In this document: piece after piece, positions 21,046-31,599 of the stretch
How the letters are laid out: every line of letters begins with the position of its first letter
Position numbering within the stretch: the stretch's first letter is position 1
NCBI GenBank assembly: GCA_947646735.1
Contig: CANTFK010000228.1
Location: 248,001 to 312,000 of the forward strand
Reading direction: 5' to 3'
DNA from: Peronospora farinosa
Lineage: Eukaryota > Oomycota > Peronosporomycetes > Peronosporales > Peronosporaceae
Length of the DNA: 64,000 nucleotides
Translations under genes and position numbers: made by a program
The notes under the pieces: model-generated
Told to the model about the DNA's origin: nothing
What the model saw: only the letters and a program-made list of their open reading frames with translations
Databases searched by the model: none

Positions 21046-22780
21046 TCACTGGTTTGACATCTGGTTGCGTAGATTGCCTGTAACGCGTTCAATGGAGGTG
21101 TTTGGACGGTCTGACGAGTGATAATTGCCGTACGGTCTGTTTTGTTCAGGCGGTGGCTGACCTATCTCATAGCCGCCACTGTATTGCTGAGGATAAATGT
21201 CAGACAGATTCGGCTGAATAGGGGGGTGGTTGGCATTCGGGTAGCGGCCCCAAACATTTCCACCCACATGAGCATTGTTGTAGTACTGTCCGCCGCTATA
21301 GTCCCTTGTGGATCCAGCTGGTGTCGTCGAGTACACCACTACTCGTTCAGGACCACCGTTAATCATTCCAGCATCATTTTGCTGACCTCTAGCATCCCAC
21401 AAGCCTGCTTGTTGTGGTCCAAGCTGCATCGATTGCTGATTATATGGACTCCAATTGGGTGGCACATTTCCTCGTCGATCAACATCACATTCTCGGTAAC
21501 CTCCGCTAACATTATACTCCTGATTGGGAGGCAAACGACGAGCACGTCGCATCCGATTTGACGCATTCCCACCACGTTGATGGCGAAGATCTTCACTGTT
21601 GCGTCCGCCCCTGGCATCGTTGCGAAGTGGAATCGTCGGTCCGTACGTGGATGACTCGGTGATCACTGACTGACACTTCAGAGAATTGTTGTACATTTCC
21701 GCCACTTCGTGGTATCTCTGAGCCGTGTGTTCATGCAGTATTGCTAGCACCTGCTGCGCTGCTAACTGTTTCGCAATTTTCTTTGTCGAAGCAACACCCT
21801 GCAAAAAGACTCGTTATTACAGGCAAGTTAATGTTTTCCTTGCAATCACACTATACCTCGGCAACCGTGCTACCAGCAGTTACTATCGTTTTGAAAAGCT
21901 TTACCCCACCACCATTAATTGGCACCGTGTTGTAGTTAATGGACACACCACGATTTCGGTTTTGATACTCCTGAAGTACTTGTGCTGGTGTTTTTATCGA
22001 GAGTTCCATGCACGCCTGTTTACAAATTGTCACATTAGTTGCACGGAAATTGGCATTTCTCTAGTACAACGTCACCTACTTGGAGGACACAAGGGTCACT
22101 TATAGACAGCTTCTTGAACTCTTCTAACGTCTGAACAGGATAAAATAAAATCAAATAAGTACCACAAAAGCTGCCGAATGATTTACAAGGTAAATATATC
22201 ACCATTGATGGCTGCGAGTCACTACTCTTCTGCTCTTTCACCAGCACGTCCAGCTTACGCTTCTTCGATTGAGCCTACCAGCATGACACATGGTTTAGAT
22301 ACTCCACCATTTGCAATATAAACAGATGAGCTGTCTCGATTGTTCAACAGCATTTACCGGTTCTTGGGAAACAGACATTGACGACGAAGTACAATCAGCT
22401 GTCGAGTCTGAATGCTGTCTCTGTATGACCTCACCCGACGTTGAGGCAAAAGTGTTTAACGGGGGTACGTGCTGCTTAACGAGACGATGGAGTTCCGACT
22501 GAGACAATGTCCCAGAGTGTCCGACCCCCAGTGAATACGGCCGCGTCCAGCAAACGACACCCAGTCCGTTGTGTACGTAACAAGGCAGACCAGAGCCATG
22601 AATGATCTGTTGCCAGCCGGAAGGCAGCGACGTATCGGCCGTTTCGGACACGGTATTGCTGCTGCTGGAATTGTTACCATCAGTAGCAGCTACTAATGCC
22701 ACTGAGCTCAGTTGCATTAACCCAGAGGCAGATGCGTAGTTATCCAGATGCTGCTCTGCGTTGGTATGCGAGGTTCCCAT
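21046..22780 (-). CDS. DGCR8/Pasha-like protein (WW plus double-stranded-RNA-binding domain)
   Basis: Five exons (22358-22780, 22203-22274, 22080-22130, 21857-22015, 21046-21798) encode 485 residues in frame. Residues 52-84 form a WW motif, LPSGWQQIIHGSGLPCYVHN then VVCWTRPYSLG. It shares with animal DGCR8 the SGxPxYxH core and the WxRPYxLG ending, which ordinary proline-binding WW domains lack. Residues about 187-258 form a dsRBD built from two exons: KTPAQVLQEYQNRNRGVSIN, then GVASTKKIAKQLAAQQVLAI. The remaining 225 residues are Gly/Asn/Pro/Gln/Arg-rich and disordered. DGCR8 has two dsRBDs and a long C-tail; only one dsRBD is visible here. A role as a dsRNA-binding partner of an RNase III enzyme in small-RNA processing is inferred. 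Another WW plus dsRBD RNA-processing protein is the main alternative. Confidence 0.72.
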
Positions 22781-22957
22781 AGCTTTGGGAGTATTAATGC
22801 CCCATGAAATGTATTAATTCTACTTAAATATTTCTCGTCTAAACCAATCACATCGTCATATAGTAAGCTTTTTATAGAGGAAAATGACTACAAAACGATT
22901 AATATTCTTCTAAATTTATATAAATTTTTACAATATCGACAAAGATAAAAAACCCTC

Positions 22958-24496
22958 TCACCAAGTCATTGGCAAAGGTTCACTTCTTATCGACAGCTGA
23001 CCTTCAGATTCCATAGAGTCATCATCTCCTTGTAATAGACTTTTCCTTGCTAGACGCAGCCGCTCAAGTCGTTGTTCGAATTTTCTACTAAAATTCCACA
23101 GTCTACGCAAAATCTCCTTGTCAGTGCGTACGGACGGTTCCTCAAACTCTTGTAGTGTATCACCAAGCAATGCAGAATCCACCGTCTCAAGTCTTAAATC
23201 ACCATCTTCATGTAATGAACAGCCATTCTTCACCCAAAAAAGTTTAAGTGCCTCCTTGACTATCCTCTCGTTCAGTGCACGGTTCTTTCGACGCAACGCT
23301 TCATTGTCCTTCTTCAATTGCTGCAGATACTTAATCTTCTGCTGCGGGTTGTTGCAACTCACCAGCCTTATATTTTCGACGTCTGCACGCTCCGCCTCAG
23401 CAATAGCATCATCGCGCTGAACTCTCATATCATTTCGCGTAATATCGTATGTTTCCACGAGTATTTTCAGCTGCCGTACGCTATCCCACAGCTCGTGCAG
23501 CTTATACTGGCACCGCGCATGGTCCTTCAAGATTTTCAAGTCCTCCTCCATAACTCTCTGAAACGCTGATGGAACTCCAAATATCGCCGTGGCCAAGCGG
23601 GATAAACTTCTATCGTTATTATTCCCAATTTTTTCATTGACAACCACGGCTTTCGGTTCCAAATTACTTTGTAAGCCAATCGATCCACTATCATCTTTGT
23701 CGCGTACCGGTGTATGAAACGCTGTCTGAGCTTGTAGATGGGCGTTTTCTTGCTCTAGCTTCTGAACAGTGCTCAGTAGCTGCTTATTTTCATCGGTGGC
23801 TTCTTTTAGTTGCACCTGCAAAGCCTTGATGCAGTGAACCAACGCAGTAATTGCAAAGGGATTTTTCTCGTCATAGGAGGTCAAGTTACTGTCAGTTTTG
23901 CCATCTCTACTACCAGTCATTTCATCATTTTGCATTCTCTCTGCACACATTCGGGGCAAGGTCGCAGCCAGTCCTAAAGACTCGTCGACACTTTCTTTCG
24001 CCACCGATGTCTGGCTTTCTGCTAATTGAGCTTTGTTATCACTTTTCGCCATCGTTTCCATCAACACTAAACATGGATTCGCTTGCAATGTAGATCCTTT
24101 AGAACGTAAGCACACACTTCCCTGTTCTGTCGCCTGCAGTATCAGTCCCTGCAGTATTTCCATGCGGCGCTGCATATCTCGCAAGTGCGACTGCAGCTTG
24201 AACGACTGAACATTCGTTTCCACACTCTTTCTTTCCCTTACAAACCCTTCCGACTCCTCCTCTTTTACATCAACAGGGGTCTCCATGTCGCCTCCCAAAA
24301 GCGACTCACTGGTTTTCGAGCTATTAATTGAACTAGCGCTGCTCGTCGTTCGTTCTCGAAGCTTGAGTTGCTTCACAACGTCGCTGCTGCAGTCCTCGTA
24401 TGGATACACAGTAAGACTTCTGGTACGCCTTTCCACATACGACTCATGCTGTATTTTGATCGACGAAGGAGCGACTTGTATCGACGTTTCCATCAC
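22958..24496 (-). CDS. HMMR-like coiled-coil protein
   Basis: Single-exon 512-residue protein, largely coiled coil: about residues 220-260 (IKALQVQLKEATDENKQLLS) and 360-420. The segment NNPQQKIKYLQQLKKDNEAL resembles the conserved C-terminal motif of HMMR/RHAMM and related spindle or kinesin-12 tails (NxxQKIxxxxxLKxEN). This suggests microtubule or spindle association. The N-terminal 200 residues are Ser/Thr/Glu-rich and unordered. The first 29 codons and the promoter are duplicated on the far side of the adjoining copia element, but this copy of the gene is intact. The family call rests on one motif plus coiled-coil character. Confidence 0.6.
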   Translation of the reverse strand: MMETSIQVAPSSIKIQHESYVERRTRSLTVYPYEDCSSDVVKQLKLRERTTSSASSINSSKTSESLLGGDMETPVDVKEEESEGFVRERKSVETNVQSFKLQSHLRDMQRRMEILQGLILQATEQGSVCLRSKGSTLQANPCLVLMETMAKSDNKAQLAESQTSVAKESVDESLGLAATLPRMCAERMQNDEMTGSRDGKTDSNLTSYDEKNPFAITALVHCIKALQVQLKEATDENKQLLSTVQKLEQENAHLQAQTAFHTPVRDKDDSGSIGLQSNLEPKAVVVNEKIGNNNDRSLSRLATAIFGVPSAFQRVMEEDLKILKDHARCQYKLHELWDSVRQLKILVETYDITRNDMRVQRDDAIAEAERADVENIRLVSCNNPQQKIKYLQQLKKDNEALRRKNRALNERIVKEALKLFWVKNGCSLHEDGDLRLETVDSALLGDTLQEFEEPSVRTDKEILRRLWNFSRKFEQRLERLRLARKSLLQGDDDSMESEGQLSIRSEPLPMTW

Positions 24497-24813
24497 TTTC
24501 GGTCAAATTGGTACCTCGTATTTAGTCGTTTGTATGTTCGTGTCTATTTTTATACTTTACGTAAAAATGAGGCTAAAATAAGCCTAATTTCTTCGAAAAT
24601 CTCGACCTGTCCGACAAGATGTCAAGTAATCTTTGTTTTCTGTCACAGAATAGTACATGTGCGTACAATATGCGTTGCGACGGTAGAGTTGAACACATAA
24701 AGAGGCTAAAAAAGCGTTCGCAAGTCGTATACAGCTCTGATAGAGAGCACTATTGTAGCGCGTAAAGCATTCGTTGCATGTATTTAGCCATGTTCAAACA
24801 GCAAAAGCAAGAT
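24409..24813. repeat. Left copy of 405-bp direct duplication flanking the copia element
   Basis: The segment from cagtaagacttctgg to aaaagcaagat recurs at 30534-30937. It covers codons 1-29 of the HMMR-like gene and about 317 bp upstream of its ATG. It ends exactly where the left LTR begins. Confidence 0.95.
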
Positions 24814-25189
24814 TGTTGCAATCTCGCTTTATTGCAGTCTCTCTAGCGTCCAGCTATGCTAGATATAGAGATATATCTCTTGACACTCAAAGATATATAT
24901 TACCTCGTTTAGCTCTTTCTGGCTACTGACGACTTGCCTTGCACTTTGCACTTTTCTGACTGAGCTTTCGAGCTTTCATGTATGCGGCTGCAGCTAACCT
25001 GCGAGCCGCCACCTTGTCACCAACGTTTGTCGACTCGTCCAGTTGTCGACTCGTCCCATTCTGATCTCCGCCGTTTCCCTTCTCCATTGTTTCCACGTTT
25101 CACCATCGGAATCGGTAAACGGACGTGAAATGTGTAAACGGACGTGAAATGTTCCAACGACTTCAACTTGGGAGGAACATATCACAACA
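24814..25189 (-). repeat. 3' LTR of copia element (376 bp)
   Basis: In element orientation it begins TGTTGTGATATG and ends GCAACA. It holds two copies of the 19-bp unit gtgtaaacggacgtgaaat or its start variant, where the other LTR holds three. It is preceded in the element by a short polypurine tract. Confidence 0.95.
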
Positions 25190-25200
25190 CGCCCCCTCCG
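25190..25200 (-). promoter_or_regulatory. Polypurine tract of copia element
   Basis: On the minus strand the bases just before the 3' LTR read CGGAGGGGGCG, the expected position and composition for the plus-strand DNA primer. Confidence 0.6.
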
Positions 25201-25220
25201 ACGCTTGTGTCGGAACATCT

Positions 25221-28200
25221 TTACTCTTGTGAAATCCTCATGCCAATGTCGGCTCGATACTTCGCTAGGCTGCGCTTCGGTAGAGCCTTTGTGAACATAT
25301 CAGCAGGATTCTCTGTTCCGGACACTTTCTTTACCAAAATATGCCCAGCCTTAATTTGTTCGCGCACATAATGCCATCTTAGCTCAATGTGTCTTGTTTT
25401 GCTGCTATGTGTGGGTTTGCATGCCAACGAAATAGCTGCCGCATTGTCAATGCCCATCGTTAGTACAGCATGTGCCTGTATACAGTGTAAAATCTCATTG
25501 AGCATATTTGCAATTCCGCGACCCTCCATGGACGCTTCGCATGCTGCCACATATTCGGCTTCTGCGGTTGATTGTGCGACTATTGTTTGACGTCTGGCAG
25601 CCCATGCGACAGCTCCAGATTCCATCATAAGCACAAATCCGGTGACACTTTTTCTTGAGTCGGGATCGTTGCCCCAATCAGCATCACAATATCCAGTAAT
25701 GACAACATCTTCGTTTGCTCCCATATCTCGTGTGTATCTTATGCCGGTTTGTAGTGTACCAGATAGGTATCGCAATACTCGCTTGACGGCTCCGCAGTGT
25801 TTTCGTGATGGGTTGCTCACAAAACGGCTCAAGTAGCCCACAGCATACGCAATATCTGGCCTTGTAGTAGTCGCCAAGTACATCAACGATCCAATAGTTC
25901 CTCGATAATCAAAATCAGTGTCTTCAGCTGGTTCAATGCACTTCCTGTATCTAGTGTTGGTCTCCATAGGAGTTGCACTACCGTGTGCTTCGCCAAAGCC
26001 AACTTTCTCGAGAACTTCCTTGCAATATTTCGTTTGGTGAATATACGTGTCCGTCTCATCTTGCTCGACATTGATGCCTAAAAAATAGTGCAGCTTTCCT
26101 CCATCTTTAAAACCATATTTCGCGTCGATGGCTTCAAAAAACGATGCCTTATATGCCTTAGAATCAGTCGCTAATACCACATCGTCGACGTATAACATGA
26201 GAAGAGCCAGTACTGCATGTTTGCAGTAAAAGTAATGACAAGGCTCAGTCTCACTACGTTTGAACTCTTGAGTGACCAACCAGTTATCAATCTCTTCATT
26301 TCATTCGGCTCCTGACTGATGCAAGCCATAGAGCGCTCTGTCCACTCGATAGATGATTCCTGGGGGTTGAGGGAATCCTGGTATATTTCGGACATATTGC
26401 CTGATCTGTAAATTCGCATTCAAGTATGCTGTTTGTACATCTCCTTGATATAAAACCAGTCCGAATTTTGTGGCTAGTGCCACCAACACTCGAAAGGTAA
26501 CAATCCGTGCGACAGGCGAAAATGATTCCACGTAGTCAATTCCTGGCTGCTGATGGTTTCCTAATCCTACAAGTCTAGGACGAAAACGAGTAATGAATTC
26601 TTGGTCATCAGTCTTCACTTGGAATCTTCACATTAATCCTAATTTGTTTGCCTTCGCCGGGGCTTCTGTTTCATCAATCGGAACCAATACTCCCTTAGAA
26701 AACATGGCGTTCACTTCGTTTTTCATACCATTATACCATTCGTCTTTTTGCGGCGTCTTCATCGCTTCAGTAAAGCTTTTGGGAATCTTGGTCTCATTTG
26801 CTCGCCATCTATGGTTCGCTGTAAGACTTTCGCTATTTTCATGGAGTGCAGCATTCACAAGGTACCCCTCAAGCCACGACGGGTATCGGCGCTCTGTTGA
26901 CTGGCGTAAGACCATTTTCTGTGGCCTTCCTTTGTTATCGCGCCGTCGTTTGATCTCTTGGACATCCTCTAGCTCCGCATTCAAAACTTTCCTACGTTCT
27001 CCAGTAATTATTTCAGGAATCATACACGTATCCATCGGGTCATTGCTGGACTCACTCGTCGTCGCACCCTCGCGTGAATGTACTGTATCCTTGGATGTGG
27101 TAGGTAGTTCCGTATTTGCATGTACATTTTCATCCTCATCCTCGCTATTACTAGTGTCGGATGTCTCTGACCGATAGTCACAACTCACGTTGTCGCAATT
27201 TTCGGCAGCTGATTGACTGTCAACATCTGTTTCGGTATCGTGGGTCGTTTCACTTTCCAAGCTAGAGGGCTTGCTTGTATGATGTTTTTGAATTGCATCA
27301 TAACTGGCATTGGCACACATAGGGCTCTGATTACTCAGATCGAGTGTATCCCGAATTACAGGAATATCAATGTTGGTCTCCACTGAATCCACATCAACTA
27401 ATTCAAACTTTGGTGATGACTCGATTGCTGATGACTCGCTCTCATAGTCAATCGGGATCGATTCACAATCCGACGCAATACTGTCATCATCGCTGTCGAC
27501 TTCCATGCTGACTTCGTCCGACGCAATACTTTCGTCATTGCTATCGACTTCCATACTCGCTCCATTTTCATCATCCGTACTTGTACGTGACAACCAATCT
27601 GATACGGCGACAGCATATCCTTCGTGATATCGGTCACCGTATACTATATCCTCATTGACCGAAGCATCCAAAACGTGTTGAACCACTTGATCTGCTGGAA
27701 AATAAGCTTTAAATCCGGCTTGTCCTTCCAGGTACCCCAAAAGAAAACCAATTCTGCAGTTATCATCTAGTTTCTTCCGAGATGGGTTGTTCGCTTGATG
27801 GACATAAGCGAGAGATCCAAACTTCTTTATACCATGCTTGTTCATCATCATTCTGTATGGAGTCTCTTTGATTGACCGACAGTATGCCCTATTTCTCAGG
27901 TACGTAGCCATCTCAAGCGCATGCATCCAAAACGATTTTGGTAGCTTTGCGGACGCCATCATTGCCTTCATCATGTGAATTAGGGTTTTATGTGCTCTCT
28001 CACACAGGTTTAAGTGTGATCCATGAGGTGGGTTTGGTAAGAACTCAATGCCAACATTCCTGTACCAACGGGTAATCTCCCCATTTACAAATTCCCCTCC
28101 GCCGTCAGATATCACTTGCTTGACCTTATTTGCGGGAAATTGACGCTCTGCCCAGGAAATGTATCGTTTGATGGCTGTATTTACTTCCGATGCGTTCTTT

Positions 28201-30062
28201 GAGTAAAGTGGGTACACCGTAGTATACCGGGAGTATCCATCTACTACAACAAGTACCGCCTTATACGCTCTTGGGCTTGAGCTGTACTTCGGAAAAAGTA
28301 AATCGACAAATATCACTTGATTCTTCGTCGTTATATCACGCATCAAATGCTTATGACGTGTACGTTGTCGGTCTTTACCAATGTGGCATGCTTCGCAATC
28401 AATAAATTGTTTTGGGCTTAGTGACATTCCGTCTACTAGCTTGCGATCTGCCATGAGCTTCACGTACTGTGGATTAAGATGGCCCAGCCTTTCGTGCCAC
28501 CGTTGGATATCAGCGCGCCCTTGTGCGCGCGTATGATTTACCTGAGGACAGAAGCACTTATCTGTGATCAGCAGTTCACCCCTGTCACTCGTTTGTGATA
28601 GAAAATCATTGATGGCATTAAATGTGAAAAGACCACAGTCATCTCTTTTGATGTTCAGCAGCTTCCGATTATGCTGCCAAAGCTCGTAGAATCTTTCTCC
28701 CTCTCGGATGCAATACTTCACAGTATGTCCTTGGTCCTCGACTTGTGTGTGAGAAATTAAATTCATACAGTCAGGAACGTATAATACGTCATAAAGTGTT
28801 ATCATGTTGCTGCTTGATCCGTTTTGAACAAGTCTCTGAACGGTTCCCTGACCAATCGGCTTTATTTTAAAGTGCTTCTGAAATCCTCGGATACATTGAG
28901 CTTGTGCATTGTTATCAAATGCGCTATAATCAATAAAGTATCGTAAATCAGAAGCCACATGTACATTCGACGCATTGTCAAGACACCATTGTCGTTGTGT
29001 GCAGTTTCTGTCTGGAGTATTTTCCCTCGTTGACAGCTTGTTCTGTGCCATCACCATCAGTTCATCCGGCTTTTCTTGACATCCATCCGCAAGCTCATTC
29101 TTCGGATGCTGTGCAAATGCCACCTGATAATCACTCGTTTTTGGTTTCTTCATTATAGGACAGTCTCTCATGCGGTGTCCAGGCTTATGACAATTAAAGC
29201 AGTTTCCATGCTGCTTATCCGCCTGTGAAGTCGTGCTTTGGAGTACTTTGTCGGCAGCTATTAACTTTCTGGTTCCGATATGTGATCTTGCACAGCTAGC
29301 GTTTTGCCGGTTCTTGGATGTTTGACTGCCTCCATTGTCCTGCACATTTCCAATGACACCATGGGCACCAAGCTCCCGATCACACTTGTTAAAACTAACC
29401 ATTCGCAAAATCTGATCTTTCAATTTTTCCGAAGTGTCCACCTTGTCGTCCCCGCTTTCAACCATGCCTCTCAGACGATCAAAGCGCGCATTCGCCGGCA
29501 ACGATCGAATTAACATCTGCGTAAAGATCGGGTCCCGAATACCTGCGTTCACAGCGACCAATTGATCTTTAATCATGAACATGTTTTCCACGTGTTGCGC
29601 AACGTCCCAATTAGGTTTGCACTTCATCGCGTTTAACTTGTTGTAAAGAATAATTTCTTGGTTTGTTCTCGTTGCAGCATTAGTCTTTTCCTCGTAAAAG
29701 TCTTCCAAGTATTTCCACATCTCGGTGCCAGTTGCTTTCGTCATCACACGCTGCCCCAACTCCATTGATAGGGAAGCAAGAATAAGCTGCTTAATTGTTA
29801 TTTGTGCCTCTCGAAACGCTTTCACTTCGTTTGCACTTGCGTTACCTACGAGAATCTTGTTTCCCGTAGCATAATCCAGCACATCCTTTTCCTCAAAGGT
29901 CAGTTTCATCATCCCTTTGTAGTACGCCCAGGATTGCCCATGCCATCCTACGGGTCGTCCATATTTGTTCAGCTCTACCTTGTTTGACATGTTGTGCCAG
30001 CTTTTAGGTAAGTTTACGTTTGTCCTTCCTGACAAACGGAGTCTTTCTTCGCACTCAAACAC
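25221..30062 (-). pseudogene. Copia Gag-Pol polyprotein with two nonsense codons
   Basis: One frame of 1,614 codons. Gag carries the zinc knuckle CFNCHKPGHRMRDC. The protease motif is WCLDNASNVHV, with Asp-Asn-Ala where Asp-Ser/Thr-Gly is usual. Integrase has an HHCC region (RLGHLNPQYVKLMADR, CEACHIGK) and Asp and Glu of the DDE core (VFVDLLFPK, ISDGGGEF). RT has YVDDVVLAT, and RNase H has GYCDADWGNDPDSRKSVTGF, EAEYVAACEA and TRHIELRWHY. The frame is broken by TGA at 26628-26630 (after KANKLGLM) and TGA at 26292-26294 (after HQSGAE), both where a tryptophan codon is expected. Pol product beyond the first stop would need readthrough, so this copy is probably inactive on its own. The element could still be mobilised in trans. 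Confidence 0.92.
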
Positions 30063-30121
30063 TTACAGCCTTAGCCTGTAAATGCGTCGCCGTTTCTTGG
30101 TTATGCTTAAGCCTTGCTCAG

Positions 30122-30138
30122 GCTTGGGCTCATAACCC
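30122..30138 (-). promoter_or_regulatory. Primer-binding site resembling tRNA-iMet anticodon arm
   Basis: Directly after the 5' LTR in element orientation the sequence is GGGTTATGAGCCC. Its complement GGGCTCATAACCC equals the anticodon stem-loop of initiator methionine tRNA (CAT anticodon). Pairing to the inside of the tRNA, not its 3' CCA end, is the half-tRNA priming arrangement known from Drosophila copia. Confidence 0.65.
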
Positions 30139-30533
30139 TGTTGCAATCTCGCTTTATTGCAGTCTCTCTAGCGTCCAGCTATGCTAGATATAGAGATATA
30201 TCTCTTGACACTCAAAGATATATATTACCTCGTTTAGCTCTTTCTGGCTACTGACGACTTGCCTTGCACTTTGCACTTTTCTGACTGAGCTTTCGAGCTT
30301 TCATGTATGCGGCTGCAGCTAACCTGCGAGCCGCCACCTTGTCACCAACGTTTGTCGACTCGTCCAGTTGTCGACTCGTCCCATTCTGATCTCCGCCGTT
30401 TCCCTTCTCCATTGTTTCCACGTTTCACCATCGGAATCGGTAAACGGACGTGAAATGTGTAAACGGACGTGAAATGTGTAAACGGACGTGAAATGTTCCA
30501 ACGACTTCAACTTGGGAGGAACATATCACAACA
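30139..30533 (-). repeat. 5' LTR of copia element (395 bp)
   Basis: Same sequence as the other LTR apart from one additional tandem copy of the 19-bp unit gtgtaaacggacgtgaaat near 30440-30495. The 19-base length difference is fully explained by this unit. Confidence 0.95.
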
Positions 30534-30937
30534 CAGTAAGACTTCTGGTACGCCTTTCCACATACGACTCATGCTGTATTTTGATCGACGAAGGAGCGAC
30601 TTGTATCGACGTTTCCATCACTTTCGGTCAAATTGGTACTCGTATTTAGTCGTTTGTATGTTCGTGTCTATTTTTATACTTTACGTAAAAATGAGGCTAA
30701 AATAAGCCTAATTTCTTCGAAAATCTCGACCTGTCCGACAAGATGTCAAGTAATCTTTGTTTTCTGTCACAGAATAGTACATGTGCGTACAATATGCGTT
30801 GCGACGGTAGAGTTGAACACATAAAGAGGCTAAAAAAGCGTCAGCAAGTCGTATACAGCTCTGATAGAGAGCACTATTGTAGCGCGTAAAGCATTCGTTG
30901 CATGTATTTAGCCATGTTCAAACAGCAAAAGCAAGAT
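30534..30937. repeat. Right copy of the 405-bp flanking duplication
   Basis: It starts immediately after the right LTR and ends at aaaagcaagat, matching 24409-24813 with one deleted C (ggtactcg versus ggtacctcg) and a two-base change (gcgtcagc versus gcgttcgc). It carries a second copy of the HMMR-like start codon and promoter, cut off by the LTR after 29 codons. Confidence 0.95.
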
Positions 30938-31195
30938 AAGACAACAAAAAGCTCATGGTCTCATGCAAAATGGACAAGTTTATTATCAATCGCCAGGAAG
31001 AACATCAGCTCATCCGTCTTTCAGCCCTACCCGCAGGCCGACAGTTCGTGGCCACCCGTTATATAACCTTACGCCTACACAACGACGAGAGGATCGTTTA
31101 CATTGTAAAATGTCTGATTAAAATGAAATGAAATGGCACGTTATGTCCATAGCGACCACAAGTATACGTCATCACTAAATGAGAGATACATACTG
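30938..31195. other. Spacer before microsatellite
   Basis: No supported gene. This is AT-rich sequence to the right of the duplicated flank. Confidence 0.4.
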
Positions 31196-31336
31196 CATAC
31201 ATACATACATACATACATACATACATACATACATACATACATACATACATACATACATACATACATACATACATACATACATACATACATACATACATAC
31301 ATACATACATACATACATACATACATACATACATAC
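31196..31336. repeat. CATA tetranucleotide microsatellite, about 35 units
   Basis: 141 bases of uninterrupted catacata repeat, about 265 bp upstream of the CCT-domain gene. It is likely length-polymorphic. Confidence 0.98.
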
Positions 31337-31599
31337 TTGCATGGAAGGCAAAAAGCCTGGATTTTGCTCATCTCGATGGCTGGCAACAGAAACTGGCCTC
31401 TTTGCATAAAAAGAACCCGACCCCTATGAAGATCTGCGAGAAGCAGAGACGACAGCCACACTCCACAAAAAGCGCAATCGTAACGACTTCCTACAAAGAG
31501 GAACAGACGCTGCTTCGTGTTTGCTATTCCGTACACATATTGGAACCGTCGTAGCCACTCATTCTCATCCATTCCCTCATCCCCTCTCATCTCTTTACC

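Larger units (their letters stand above)
24814..30533 (-). mobile_element. Ty1/copia LTR retrotransposon
   Basis: Full-length 5.7-kb element on the minus strand. LTRs lie at 24814-25189 and 30139-30533, both bounded on the plus strand by TGTTG and CAACA. One polyprotein frame runs from 30062 to 25221 in the order gag, protease, integrase, reverse transcriptase, RNase H, which is the copia order. A primer-binding site follows the 5' LTR and a purine-rich tract precedes the 3' LTR. The LTRs appear identical except for one extra 19-bp repeat unit, so the insertion is recent, yet two nonsense codons interrupt pol. It sits 317 bp upstream of the HMMR-like gene. Confidence 0.95.

Noticed and set aside
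31098..31590. Open frames on both strands with MYVC or YIHT repeats
   Set aside because: They are translations of the CATA microsatellite, open in every frame by composition.
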